A stretch of DNA of 64,000 nt from an uncultured Clostridia bacterium (GCA_934120645.1 CAKOUO010000001.1:62001-126000), one strand, 5' to 3'; shown: positions 42,527 to 51,128, counted from the first letter of the stretch. Program-made: numbers and translations. Notes: a model not told the origin generated them from the letters alone.

Positions 42527-43331
42527 TAATAAAAAAACAATCTATTATAGTGATGAATTAAATGAAGAATTTTCAACTGCTAAGATAATACCAAGAAAAA
42601 TAGATGAAAACTATAAATATATTCACAAAAATCCTTTTTGGAATTTTGCATCATTAATAGCACAAAATATATTAAGTATGCCTATAAAAATGCTGTATTC
42701 TAAAATAAAATTTAGAATACAATATATTGGAAAAGAAAAAATAAAACCATTTAAAAATCAAGGATATTTTATATATGCAAATCATACTCAACCATTTGCT
42801 GATACATTTATACCAAGTATACCAATATATCCAAAAAGAAATTTTTTTATTGTGAATCCTGAAAATGTATCAATGAAAGGTTTTGAAACACTTGTTGAAA
42901 TGTTAGGGGCATTGCCTATACCTAGCAATAAGGGAGCAATGAAAAAATTTTTGGAAGTAATTAGGCAAAAAATAGAAAAAAAATATTCTATAACAATATA
43001 TCCGGAAGCTCATATATGGCCATATTATACAAAAATTAGACCATTTAAAAATGTATCTTTTAAATATCCTATTCAGCTAAATGTACCATCTTTTTGTATT
43101 ACAAATACATACCAAAGTTATGGAAAGAATAGTGATAAAGTAAAAATAGTTACATATATAGATGGGCCATTTTTTGCGGATGAAAATTTAACAAGTCCAA
43201 AGGAAAAGCAACAAAATTTAAGAGATAAAATTTATAATTGTATGACAGATAGAAGTAAAAATAGTAATATTGAAGTTATAAAATATATAAAGAAAGATAA
43301 CGAAAATATTAATAATGGAAGTGAAAAATGA
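42519..43331 (+). CDS. PlsC-family acyltransferase, second copy
   Basis: The 270-residue protein shares the PlsC layout with the preceding gene: YANHTQPFADTFIP and IYPEAHIWPYY. Here the catalytic motif reads H-x5-D rather than H-x4-D, which may alter activity or specificity. FKYPIQLNVPSFCITNTY follows as the usual strand. It overlaps its neighbours on both sides (8 bases and the ATGA junction), so the pair is made together and may act as a complex. The substrate is not determined by sequence. Confidence 0.83.
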   Translation: MSNNKKTIYYSDELNEEFSTAKIIPRKIDENYKYIHKNPFWNFASLIAQNILSMPIKMLYSKIKFRIQYIGKEKIKPFKNQGYFIYANHTQPFADTFIPSIPIYPKRNFFIVNPENVSMKGFETLVEMLGALPIPSNKGAMKKFLEVIRQKIEKKYSITIYPEAHIWPYYTKIRPFKNVSFKYPIQLNVPSFCITNTYQSYGKNSDKVKIVTYIDGPFFADENLTSPKEKQQNLRDKIYNCMTDRSKNSNIEVIKYIKKDNENINNGSEK

Positions 43332-44368
43332 ATAATAAGAAGAAAATATTTAGAAATTTAATTATTTTTATTTTACTAATAACATTTACATTTTATATAA
43401 TTCTTAAGGACCAAAATATATTAGATATTTTAAGTATATTAGTAAATGTAAAAATTCAATATGTGTTTATTGCTATATTGTGTATGTGCCTTTACTTTGT
43501 AGGGGAAACAATTAATATAGGAAGAACTTTAAAAATTTTAAATGAAAAATCTAGTTTTTGGCGAAATGTAAAATATACACTAATAGGATTTTTCTTTAGT
43601 TCTATAACACCTGCAGCAAGTGGGGGGCAACCTATGGAAATATATTATATGCATAAAGATAAAATTTCAGTTGCAAATTCAACATTAGCGCTTTTAATAA
43701 ACCTTTGCAGTTTTCAAATTATAACAATATCTTTTGCATTAATTAGCATTATTTTTAATTTTAATTTATTAAATCAAAGCTTGATGTGGTTCTTTGTGTT
43801 AGGAATTACATTAAACTCAATGGCATTAGCATTATTATTAATTGGTATTTTTTCAAAAAAATTGTCTGAAGCATTAATAAAATTTGCTATAAAGATTTTA
43901 AAATTTTTTAAATATAGAAAAGTTGAAAAAGTACAAGAAAAATTAGAAAATGAAGTGAAACAATATCAAGGTAGTGCAAGTTATATTAAAAGTAATAAAG
44001 AGGTAATTGTAAAAACATTAATTACAACATTAGTTCAAGTGTTAATATATTATAGTATACCATACTGGGTTTATTTAGCATTTGGGTTATCTGAAAGTAA
44101 TATTTTCCGAATTATAACAATGCAAGCTGTTTTATATGCAACAGTTTCTGGAATACCATTACCAGGAGCAGTAGGAATAACAGAAGGAGGATTTATGTCA
44201 ATATTTAAACCAATATTTGCTGCTGGCATAATTAGTAGTGCAATGTTATTAACAAGAGGGGTTAACTTTTATTTATTTGTAATAATAAGTACTATTATAG
44301 TAATAATAAGTACACTAAAAGTAAAAAAGACAGAAAAAACAGAAAAAGAAGATATGATTGAAGAATAA
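43328..44368 (+). CDS. LPG-synthase-TM/UPF0104 flippase-like protein
   Basis: The 346-residue protein has about eight membrane helices and matches the lysylphosphatidylglycerol synthase TM (UPF0104) family. The signature SSITPAASGGQPMEIYYM sits after the third helix. A second family segment is GIPLPGAVGITEGGFM. MprF relatives use this module to flip lipids; this protein lacks the aminoacyl transferase part. It starts in an ATGA overlap with the second PlsC. As the last gene it could move the operon's lipid product across the membrane, an inference from context. Confidence 0.9.
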   Translation: MNNKKKIFRNLIIFILLITFTFYIILKDQNILDILSILVNVKIQYVFIAILCMCLYFVGETINIGRTLKILNEKSSFWRNVKYTLIGFFFSSITPAASGGQPMEIYYMHKDKISVANSTLALLINLCSFQIITISFALISIIFNFNLLNQSLMWFFVLGITLNSMALALLLIGIFSKKLSEALIKFAIKILKFFKYRKVEKVQEKLENEVKQYQGSASYIKSNKEVIVKTLITTLVQVLIYYSIPYWVYLAFGLSESNIFRIITMQAVLYATVSGIPLPGAVGITEGGFMSIFKPIFAAGIISSAMLLTRGVNFYLFVIISTIIVIISTLKVKKTEKTEKEDMIEE

Positions 44369-44392
44369 AACTTTAATCATATCTTCTTTTTA
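44346..44392 (+). terminator. Terminator of the glycolipid operon
   Basis: A 14-base-pair stem (44346-44359 with 44375-44388) with the stop codon in its loop is followed by TTTT. Confidence 0.85.
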
Positions 44393-44439
44393 ATTTGCAT
44401 TTTAAAACAAAAAACATATTTACTTTTAGTTAATATATG

Positions 44440-44473
44440 AAAAAATTATATCCCCCAGTTATACTGAGGGATA
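44440..44473 (-). terminator. Terminator of the peroxiredoxin gene
   Basis: On the minus strand, a 9-base-pair stem with one mismatch (44464-44472 with 44450-44458) is followed by an AT-rich stretch ending in TTTTTT. Confidence 0.72.
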
Positions 44474-44478
44474 ATTAG

Positions 44479-45180
44479 TTAACAATTTTTTGTATCGTCA
44501 TTAGAAGAATGTTCACAAATTTCAGGTGGTTCTTTAAAACTCAAATACCAACTAATACCATTTTGGTTTTCATTAATATAATTTTGACGTTCTTCTAGCT
44601 CGGCAAATGTTTGAGGTGGAGGAACAATAACTGGCTGACCTGGAATCCAGTTAGCAGCAGTAGAGCCTTTACTACAATCAGCCATTTGCAAAGCTTGAAC
44701 AGTTCTTATAATTTCAGGAATGAATCTGCCAACATTCAAAGGATAAACAAATATGGTTCTAACAATACCTTTATCATCAATTATAAATACATTTCTAACT
44801 GTTTGGGTAGTACTAACATCATTTGAAATCATACCATATTTTCTTGCAATTTGACCGCTTCTATCTGCAACAATTGGGAAAGGTAATTGAATACCAGTTC
44901 TACAATAAATATCATACATCCAGGCTAAATGTGAGGGATTGCTATCAATACTTAATCCTAAAAGTTCGGTGTTAATTTGTTGAAAATATGTATAAGCTCG
45001 TGAAAATGCAATCATTTCAGTTGTGCATACGGGGGTAAAATCACCAGGGTGACTAAAAAATACAAGCCATTTACCTTTATAATCATTTAAAGTCCTAGGT
45101 CCAAAAGTTGTTATAGCTTCAAAATCGGGTGCTTTTTGTCCTATTTTGACATTTCCGTTCATCATTAATTCATAATCCAT
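44479..45180 (-). CDS. Peroxiredoxin (Prx6-like AhpC/TSA family)
   Basis: This thiol peroxidase reduces hydrogen peroxide and organic peroxides. The 233-residue protein has KIGQKAPDFEAITTFGP and the peroxidatic Cys in HPGDFTPVCTTEMIAF. The Arg is in the ADRSGQIARKYG strand region. Its length and extended C-terminus (PQTFAELEERQNYI) fit the Prx6 branch; additional Cys residues occur near the C-terminus, CEHSSNDDTKNC. ATG 45180 follows AAAGGAG; upstream frame is not needed. In an obligate anaerobe it would serve oxygen defence. Confidence 0.93.
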   Translation of the reverse strand: MDYELMMNGNVKIGQKAPDFEAITTFGPRTLNDYKGKWLVFFSHPGDFTPVCTTEMIAFSRAYTYFQQINTELLGLSIDSNPSHLAWMYDIYCRTGIQLPFPIVADRSGQIARKYGMISNDVSTTQTVRNVFIIDDKGIVRTIFVYPLNVGRFIPEIIRTVQALQMADCSKGSTAANWIPGQPVIVPPPQTFAELEERQNYINENQNGISWYLSFKEPPEICEHSSNDDTKNC

Positions 45181-45266
45181 AAAAAATAAACTCCTTTCAC
45201 TTTTTAGATATAATATTAATGCTATACTAAAATGGTGTATTATTATTGAAAAAAGTATTATTAACA

Positions 45267-45306
45267 AAAAGCAGGTGTAGATTAGTAGATAACTACACTT
45301 GCTTTT
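45267..45306. other. Orphan 14-base-pair hairpin
   Basis: A stem (45267-45280 with 45293-45306, one G-U pair) ends in TTTTATT on the plus strand, but no gene ends here. Flanking genes diverge. It may be a small RNA terminator or an upstream end point. The rest of 45181-45438 shows only promoter-like AT-rich sequence. Confidence 0.5.
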
Positions 45307-45438
45307 ATTATTTTACATTATATTTTATGATGCTTAAATATAAAAATAAAAAAATTAGTCATAAAACAAAAACTACGTGAATATAATAAAATAGAGTCAA
45401 AATTCGGCTCAAAATTCAAAAGAAAGGAAGGTATATTA

Positions 45439-47295
45439 ATGAAAAAGTCAAAAGGACAAATTTCAAAAATAGTAAGTTCTCTAATATTACTTTGTATGAT
45501 AATGACATCATTTACTAAAGTATTTGCAGGAGAAAACAAAAGTTATGATTATACATATTTAGGAGTGGTGGAATATGGAAATGAAATAGGAGATTCCGCT
45601 ACTGCTATAATGAAAATTAAAGACAAAAACAATAATACATATAAAACTTATTGCATAGATAATGATACAATAGCTAAAGAAAAATCAAAATATTCAGTGG
45701 TAAATCTTGAAGATGCAAATTACTATTCAGTAGAAAGTGCTAATAAAATAAGAAATATTGTAATGAATGCATATCCTTTTATAAGCCTAAATGAAGTTAG
45801 AATAATGACAGGAATTAAAAATTTGACAGAAAAAGAAGCAATTACAGGTACACAAGCAGCTATCTGGAATTATTCTAATAATAAAAAGAATATAAAATTA
45901 TCAGGAAATGTAAAAAAACTGTTTAACTGGTATACATCTTTACCAAGTAGAGTATATTCAAAAACTAATATAGCAAATATTGATATAAATAAAACAGTAA
46001 GTATAGTAAATGATAAATATGAGATTCAATTGTCTTATAAAGCTAATGGAAAAAATTCAGATGGAAGTAATTTAAAGTTATCATACAAATTTGACAAAGA
46101 TATTAAAGCAATGTATGGAGCAACTATAAAGGAACTTGGGGTAGATAAAAATGGATATACAAATGTAAAAATTAGTAATATTAGCAAAAAAGCAGTGTTT
46201 AATTTTTATGTAGAAGCTGACCAAACATTATCTAAAAATGCATATTTCTATATGCCAGAAGGTGGAATAACAAGTTCACAAAGCTTAGTTGGTGTAAAAG
46301 ACAATAAGACAAAAATATCTAATAGTATTAATATAGATTTAAGTGCTTCTGGATATACTCTTACATTACATAAAATAGACACATTGAGCTTACAAGGAAT
46401 TGGTGGGGCAGAATTTAAAGTTTCAAGTAATAGTAATTTTACTGAAAATGTAGTTACAGTAACAACAAAAGCTGATGGAACAGCTAATATACCAGGTTTA
46501 AATACTGGTAAATGGTATGTTAAAGAAACAAAAGCACCAGAAGGTTATATACCAAATTCAGATGTTTTAGAAATATATATAAATGAAGCAGATATAAAAC
46601 TAGATATAAAAAATAGTAAATATGGAAAAGCAGAAGTATTAAAAATAGATGAAAATAAAAATCCTGTAGAAGGCGCAAAATTTACATTATATAATGGAAA
46701 AACAATAACAGATGATAATATTATAAAAAAAGATTTAACATCTGATAGTAATGGAAAAATATTAATAGAAAATTTAATGCCAGGAACATATACTTTAGTA
46801 GAAACATCAGCACCAGAAGGATATATAATGAATAATGAATTTATAAGTTTTGAAGTTAAAGAATATGAAACTACAAAAATAACACATATAAATGAAACTT
46901 TAGGATATGGTATTATAAAAATAACAAAAAAAGATGCTGTAACTAAAGAACAATTATCTGGGGCTAAAATAGGTATTTATTCAGACAGTGAATTTAAAAA
47001 TCTAATAAAAGAAATTGTAACAGATAGTAAAGATGCAATAGTAATTAATGATTTAAGACCAGGAACATATTATGTTAAAGAAATAGAAGCACCACAAGAA
47101 TATTTATTAGATTCAGCACCTAAGAAAGTAACTATAGAAAAAAATCAAGTAGCTGAAGTAGAACTTTGCAATAGTAAAAATTATTCTACAGCAGGAAATT
47201 ATTCAACTATTCTAATAGCAGGAAGTGTTTTGTTAGTAGCAGGTATGGCTTTGATAGTTATAAAAAGAATAGTTAATTTACAGGAGAAAAAATAA
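45439..47295 (+). CDS. Thioester-domain/Cna-B surface adhesin
   Basis: The 618-residue protein has a signal peptide (about 1-30). A thioester (TQXA) domain follows: Cys72 in YCIDND and Gln139 in ITGTQAAIW should form an internal thioester that covalently grips host amines, as in streptococcal Cpa. Three Cna-B/SpaA-type domains follow, with E-boxes VKETKAPEGY, LVETSAPEGY and VKEIEAPQEY for isopeptide bonds. The end is a hydrophobic helix and basic tail (IVNLQEKK), like a sorting signal. No LPXTG is present; NYSTAG lies where it should be. The sortase gene follows 5 bases later. Confidence 0.9.
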   Translation: MKKSKGQISKIVSSLILLCMIMTSFTKVFAGENKSYDYTYLGVVEYGNEIGDSATAIMKIKDKNNNTYKTYCIDNDTIAKEKSKYSVVNLEDANYYSVESANKIRNIVMNAYPFISLNEVRIMTGIKNLTEKEAITGTQAAIWNYSNNKKNIKLSGNVKKLFNWYTSLPSRVYSKTNIANIDINKTVSIVNDKYEIQLSYKANGKNSDGSNLKLSYKFDKDIKAMYGATIKELGVDKNGYTNVKISNISKKAVFNFYVEADQTLSKNAYFYMPEGGITSSQSLVGVKDNKTKISNSINIDLSASGYTLTLHKIDTLSLQGIGGAEFKVSSNSNFTENVVTVTTKADGTANIPGLNTGKWYVKETKAPEGYIPNSDVLEIYINEADIKLDIKNSKYGKAEVLKIDENKNPVEGAKFTLYNGKTITDDNIIKKDLTSDSNGKILIENLMPGTYTLVETSAPEGYIMNNEFISFEVKEYETTKITHINETLGYGIIKITKKDAVTKEQLSGAKIGIYSDSEFKNLIKEIVTDSKDAIVINDLRPGTYYVKEIEAPQEYLLDSAPKKVTIEKNQVAEVELCNSKNYSTAGNYSTILIAGSVLLVAGMALIVIKRIVNLQEKK

Positions 47296-47300
47296 ATTAG

Positions 47301-47915
47301 ATGTTTAAAAGAAAAATATTTAATGTATTGATATGTTTTATAATAATTATAGCTATTATTTTGATAATAATAGGATTAGTAAAAATTATAAATGTAAATA
47401 AAGATTTAAAGAGCGGAATAAAAGAAGCTGAGGAAGTATTTAGTAGTTCAGATTCAAATGATGAAAATGTGGATTTAGAAACAAAAATTGAAAATGAACA
47501 AAAACTAGATACAAGTAAAGCAATTGGAATAATAACATTTAAATTACAAAAAGAATATAAAACAGCAATATATGAAAATATAACAGAGGACATATTAAGA
47601 AAAGGAGCTGGTAGAGCAACTGGAACAGGTAAATTAAATGAAAAGGGAAACTGTGTTTTATATGGACATAGAGATTCGGCATTTAGAGCTTTGTGGGATA
47701 TAAAGGTTGGCGATTTGGCAGAAGTTAAAACTAAAGCAACTGTTAAACAATATAAAGTTTATAATATTTACATCACAGATAAAAACGACAAAAATATATG
47801 CAATCAAAATTTAAATGAAAAATATTGCAAACTTACTTTAGTTACTTGCTATCCATTTGTTTATTCAGGACCAGCAAACCAAAGATGCGTGGTTGAAATG
47901 AGAGAATTAGAATAA
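47301..47915 (+). CDS. Sortase (class D-like transpeptidase)
   Basis: Sortases cleave a C-terminal motif and link the protein to the wall or to another pilin. The 204-residue enzyme has an N-terminal membrane anchor (about 7-30) and the catalytic set His123 in YGHRDSAF, Cys183 in LTLVTCYPF and Arg195 in NQRCVVE. YGHRD and TLVTCYPF favour class D or a close relative. It directly follows the adhesin gene, and a terminator overlaps its end, so the two form a dedicated pair. It presumably recognises the adhesin's non-LPXTG tail. Confidence 0.93.
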   Translation: MFKRKIFNVLICFIIIIAIILIIIGLVKIINVNKDLKSGIKEAEEVFSSSDSNDENVDLETKIENEQKLDTSKAIGIITFKLQKEYKTAIYENITEDILRKGAGRATGTGKLNEKGNCVLYGHRDSAFRALWDIKVGDLAEVKTKATVKQYKVYNIYITDKNDKNICNQNLNEKYCKLTLVTCYPFVYSGPANQRCVVEMRELE

Positions 47916-47935
47916 AAACTAATTCTCTTATTTTT
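47901..47935 (+). terminator. Terminator of the adhesin-sortase operon
   Basis: A 9-base-pair stem (47902-47910 with 47919-47927) spans the sortase stop codon and is followed by TTATTTTT. Confidence 0.82.
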
Positions 47936-48037
47936 GATATTAGAGATAATTTTGTATAATATAAAAAGGTTTTTGTAAAAAAATGAAAAAAATGTAGTAA
48001 TTTGTATTATAATGTACGAACAAAGAAGGAGGAAAAA

Positions 48038-48586
48038 ATGAAAAATTTAGAAACCAAAAGATATTTATTAAGAAAACCAAAGACAGAAGATGCAGAAGAA
48101 ATATATGAAAGATGGGGAACAGATAAGGAAAAAATGGCTGAATATAAAGCACATAATGTATATAAGAATTTGATAGAAATAAAAGCATTAATTACAGCAG
48201 CTATTAAAGAAACAGAGTATGGAACACCATTTTGGATTATAGAAGAAAAGAAAAGCAATAAAATAGTAGGATATGTAAAATTACCTATATCATCTGAAAA
48301 AAATAAAAAATGTGAAGTTTCATTCTATTTTTTAGAGGGATGGAGAGATGATGGAACTCCAGAAGAAGTATTAGGAAGAATAATTAATTATATTTTTTCA
48401 GAAGGAGAGTTTGAAACAATTGTTATGAAATTCTATGGTAGAAATAAAAAAGATATTGAAATTCTAGACAGAGTTTTAACAACGATAGGAATGAAGAGAG
48501 AAGGAATCTTAAGAAATAGATTAATAAATAGTGAAGGCAAAAAAATAGACAAATATATATATTCAATTTTAAAAGAAGAATATTAA
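48038..48586 (+). CDS. GNAT-family N-acetyltransferase (RimJ/RimL-like)
   Basis: The 182-residue protein matches acetyltransferases of the RimJ/RimL type. NLETKRYLLRKPKTEDAEEIYERWG opens the fold. WIIEEKKSNKIVGYVKL and RVLTTIGMKREGILRNR are the standard strands before and after the acetyl-CoA site. Substrates in this family range from ribosomal proteins to small amines; none can be chosen here. ATG 48038 follows AAGGAGG, so the frame from 48002 is not used. Confidence 0.88.
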   Translation: MKNLETKRYLLRKPKTEDAEEIYERWGTDKEKMAEYKAHNVYKNLIEIKALITAAIKETEYGTPFWIIEEKKSNKIVGYVKLPISSEKNKKCEVSFYFLEGWRDDGTPEEVLGRIINYIFSEGEFETIVMKFYGRNKKDIEILDRVLTTIGMKREGILRNRLINSEGKKIDKYIYSILKEEY

Positions 48587-48591
48587 AACTA

Positions 48592-48620
48592 TTGACATAT
48601 TAATTATTTAGAAATAAAAT
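48592..48620 (+). promoter_or_regulatory. Promoter of fba
   Basis: TTGACA at 48592-48597 and TAAAAT at 48615-48620 are spaced by 17 bases, just after the GNAT stop codon. Confidence 0.75.
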
Positions 48621-48695
48621 AACATTGTTAAAAAAGTTAATAAAATTTGATATTTTGTTAACAATTATAATAAATAGTGTTAGGAGGAATTAATA

Positions 48696-49628
48696 ATGGC
48701 TTTAGTAACAACAAAAGAAATGTTTGAAAAATCAATGAAAGAAGGATATGCAATAGGAGCATTCAATGTAAATAATATGGAAATAATACAAGGAATAGTA
48801 GATGCAGCAGCAGAAGCAAATGCACCAGTAATATTACAAGTATCATCAAGTGCAATAAAATATGCAAGAATAAATTATTTAATGAAAATGGTACAAGCAG
48901 CAGTAGAAGAACATCCAAATATTCCAGTAGCAATACATTTAGACCATGGACCAGATTTTGAAACAGCAAAAATGTGTATAGATAACGGATTTACATCAGT
49001 TATGATAGATGGTTCAAAATATGATTTTGAAGAGAATGTAGCATTAACAAAAAAAGTTGTAGATTATGCACATGCACATGGAGTTACAGTAGAAGCAGAA
49101 CTTGGAAAATTAGCAGGAATCGAAGATGATGTAAATGTTGCTGCAAATGATGCAATGTATACAGATCCAGCTCAAGCAGAAGAATTTGTAAAAAGAACAG
49201 GTTGTGATTCATTAGCAATTGCAATTGGTACAAGCCATGGAGCATACAAATTTAAAGGTGAAGCAAAATTAAGATTTGATATTTTAAAAGAAGTTAAAGA
49301 AAGAATACCAAATACACCAATCGTTTTACACGGAGCTTCAACAGTAATACCAGAACTAGTAAATATGTGTAATGAATTTGGTGGAGATATACCAGGAGCA
49401 AAAGGAGTTCCAGATGAAATATTACATGAAGCAAGTATATCAGGAGTTTCAAAAATAAATGTTGATACAGATTTAAGACTTGCAATGACAGCAGGAATTA
49501 GAAAAACTTTTGTTGAGAATCCAAGCGTATTTGATCCTAGAAAATACTTAGGAGAAGCAAGAGAATTAATTAAAGAAACAGTAAAACATAAAATTGTAGA
49601 TGTTTTTGGTTCAGCAAATAAAGCATAA
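48696..49628 (+). CDS. fba: Class II fructose-bisphosphate aldolase
   Basis: This zinc enzyme splits fructose 1,6-bisphosphate in glycolysis or runs in reverse. The 310-residue protein shows the metal-site motif AIHLDHG, the TSVMIDGSKYDFEENV segment, EAELGKLAGIEDDV, and LHGAS. Length and motifs are normal. Its stop codon shares its last A with the start of a REP-like palindrome that lies between fba and smpB. A clear promoter lies upstream. Confidence 0.96.
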   Translation: MALVTTKEMFEKSMKEGYAIGAFNVNNMEIIQGIVDAAAEANAPVILQVSSSAIKYARINYLMKMVQAAVEEHPNIPVAIHLDHGPDFETAKMCIDNGFTSVMIDGSKYDFEENVALTKKVVDYAHAHGVTVEAELGKLAGIEDDVNVAANDAMYTDPAQAEEFVKRTGCDSLAIAIGTSHGAYKFKGEAKLRFDILKEVKERIPNTPIVLHGASTVIPELVNMCNEFGGDIPGAKGVPDEILHEASISGVSKINVDTDLRLAMTAGIRKTFVENPSVFDPRKYLGEARELIKETVKHKIVDVFGSANKA

Positions 49629-49703
49629 TGTCCTTTTGGGGACAGGTACATTTGGGACATTTTTGTAAAAATGTCCCAAATAAAAACGTCCCTAATGGGA
49701 CAT
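49628..49703. repeat. REP-like palindromic element, copy D (composite)
   Basis: It begins with the same ATGTCCTTTTGGGGAC as copies A and C. It then carries GGTAC and a perfect 15-base-pair hairpin (ATTTGGGACATTTTT with its complement), and ends in GGGACAT followed by T. It fills the space between converging fba and smpB, encodes the last residues of SmpB, and probably terminates both transcripts. Confidence 0.85.
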
Positions 49704-50144
49704 TTTTTGTTGTCTTATTCTTCTTTCGGCATCTTTTTTGGCAATATCTTCACGTTTATCGTAAAGTTTTTTTCCTTTTCCAATACCTAATTCGATTTTT
49801 ATTATATTTCCTTTAAAATACATGTTAAGTGGTACTAAACTGTAGCCTTTTTGTTTGGTTAATCCAATTAATTTATTAATTTCACGTCTATTTAATAATA
49901 ATTTTCTGTCACGTAATGGGTCTTTGTTAAATATATTTCCTTGTTCATAAGGACTAATATGCATTCCGACTATGTATACTTCGCCATTTTTTATTATGGC
50001 ATAACTGTCTTTTAAATTAGCTTTACCATTTCTAATTGATTTAATTTCTGTTCCATAAAGGACAATACCCGCTTCTAATTTGTCATCAATTGTGTAATTA
50101 TGAAGAGCAGTGGGATTTTTCGCGATTAATCTATTGTTAGACAT
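49692..50144 (-). CDS. smpB: SsrA-binding protein SmpB
   Basis: SmpB binds tmRNA and delivers it to stalled ribosomes. The 150-residue protein has KNPTALHNYTIDDKLEAGIVL, LYGTEIKSIRNGKANLKDSYA and RDRKLLLNRREINKL in the usual order, then a basic tail. The last three codons and the stop (KMSH, stop) lie inside the REP-like element, so the normal C-terminus has been replaced or extended slightly. The tail normally enters the ribosomal A site. The tmRNA gene itself is not seen nearby. Confidence 0.95.
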   Translation of the reverse strand: MSNNRLIAKNPTALHNYTIDDKLEAGIVLYGTEIKSIRNGKANLKDSYAIIKNGEVYIVGMHISPYEQGNIFNKDPLRDRKLLLNRREINKLIGLTKQKGYSLVPLNMYFKGNIIKIELGIGKGKKLYDKREDIAKKDAERRIRQQKMSH

Positions 50145-50209
50145 TTATATACCTCGATTCTATATGTTTTCTTAAAGTATAACACGAAAAATCCAAAACT
50201 GCAATAAAA

Positions 50210-50608
50210 CTAATCTAATCTATCATTATTATCATGATGGTTATTACGAGTATTTGTAAATTGCATTGAATAATACCAAACAACAGCAATTATAGCAATG
50301 GCTGCTATACCGATAATAAGCCAAGTCCAAGTATTAGAACCCATACCCATAAAATTTGATCCATTAGTTGCAACTCTACTAGTATTATATTTATGATTAC
50401 TGTTCATTCCGTTTTCCATAGAACCAGTAGCACCTTTAGAGGTATTTGAAACATCTTTTGCAGCATTTTCTACTGTGTTTTCAACACCACCAACTACATT
50501 TCTTACATCGTTTGCGGCATTACCTAAACCTCCATTTGCAAAACAAACAGAAAAAGAAAAAATTAAACTAAAAAGTAATCCGATAGAAAGCAAAATTTTT
50601 TTGTTCAT
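50210..50608 (-). CDS. Secreted, membrane-anchored Asn/Gly-rich protein
   Basis: I do not recognise this 132-residue protein. It has a signal peptide (about 1-24, ending VCFA), a flexible region rich in Asn, Gly and Val (GGLGNAANDVRNVVGGVENT) and one membrane helix (about 93-114, WLIIGIAAIAIIAVVWYY). A polar cytoplasmic tail, NNHHDNNDRLD, ends the protein. This layout suggests a small surface protein. A strong AAAGGAGGA site precedes it. It is not similar to its neighbour at 50751 beyond overall plan. Confidence 0.75.
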   Translation of the reverse strand: MNKKILLSIGLLFSLIFSFSVCFANGGLGNAANDVRNVVGGVENTVENAAKDVSNTSKGATGSMENGMNSNHKYNTSRVATNGSNFMGMGSNTWTWLIIGIAAIAIIAVVWYYSMQFTNTRNNHHDNNDRLD

Positions 50609-50721
50609 TTTAAGTATCCTCCTTTAAAAATAAAAAACATATTAACAGATTTAAAATGTAAATAAATCTATTAATATTATTTTTAAAATTGGACAAAATA
50701 TACATACAAAAAAATACAAAA

Positions 50722-50746
50722 AAAGCAGATCTTAAAATCTGCTTTA
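50722..50746 (-). terminator. Terminator of the Ser/Thr-rich surface protein gene
   Basis: A 9-10-base-pair stem (AAAGCAGAT with ATCTGCTTT) is followed on the minus strand by a run of T, just after the stop codon of the gene at 50751. Confidence 0.82.
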
Positions 50747-50750
50747 AAAA

Positions 50751-51128
50751 CTAATTTTTCAATTTTATTAAAATAGCTATTGCTAGTAAAATTAAAAGAA
50801 TACCAACTACAATTAAAATAATACTTAAAATATTAGATAAACCTAAATTTGATTCTGGTAAAGTACTAACAACTCTAGCTGAAGAAGTACTTGTTGTATC
50901 AGATGTTTCATCAACAGAATTAGAAGAATTATACATATCTTCATCATCATCAATGGCATTATTTGTAGAAGTATTATTAATTGAATTAGAAGTATTAGTA
51001 TTAGAAGTATTTGATGATGTATTTTCAGATAAATTTAAATCTACTGCAGATACTTTATTAAAACTTATAATAGCAATTAATGTAAAAAGTGTTATTAGAA
51101 TAAAAACTATTTTTCCTATCTTTGACAT
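50751..51128 (-). CDS. Small Ser/Thr/Asn-rich surface protein with sorting-like tail
   Basis: The 125-residue protein has a signal peptide (about 1-28), then a low-complexity region of Ser, Thr and Asn with an acidic patch (DDDEDMYNSS). The C-terminus reads STLPESNLG, a hydrophobic helix and the basic end KLKN. That order resembles a sortase signal, with LPESN where LPXTG would be. No folded domain is visible. It may be a wall-attached stalk, or a simple membrane protein. TAGGAGGT precedes the ATG. Confidence 0.72.
   Translation of the reverse strand: MSKIGKIVFILITLFTLIAIISFNKVSAVDLNLSENTSSNTSNTNTSNSINNTSTNNAIDDDEDMYNSSNSVDETSDTTSTSSARVVSTLPESNLGLSNILSIILIVVGILLILLAIAILIKLKN

Noticed and set aside
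49628..49816. Short plus-strand ORF overlapping smpB
   Set aside because: It runs through the REP-like element and antisense to smpB; no ribosome site and no family.
50145..50209. tmRNA (ssrA) next to smpB
   Set aside because: The gap is only 65 bases and shows no tRNA-like ends or tag frame.
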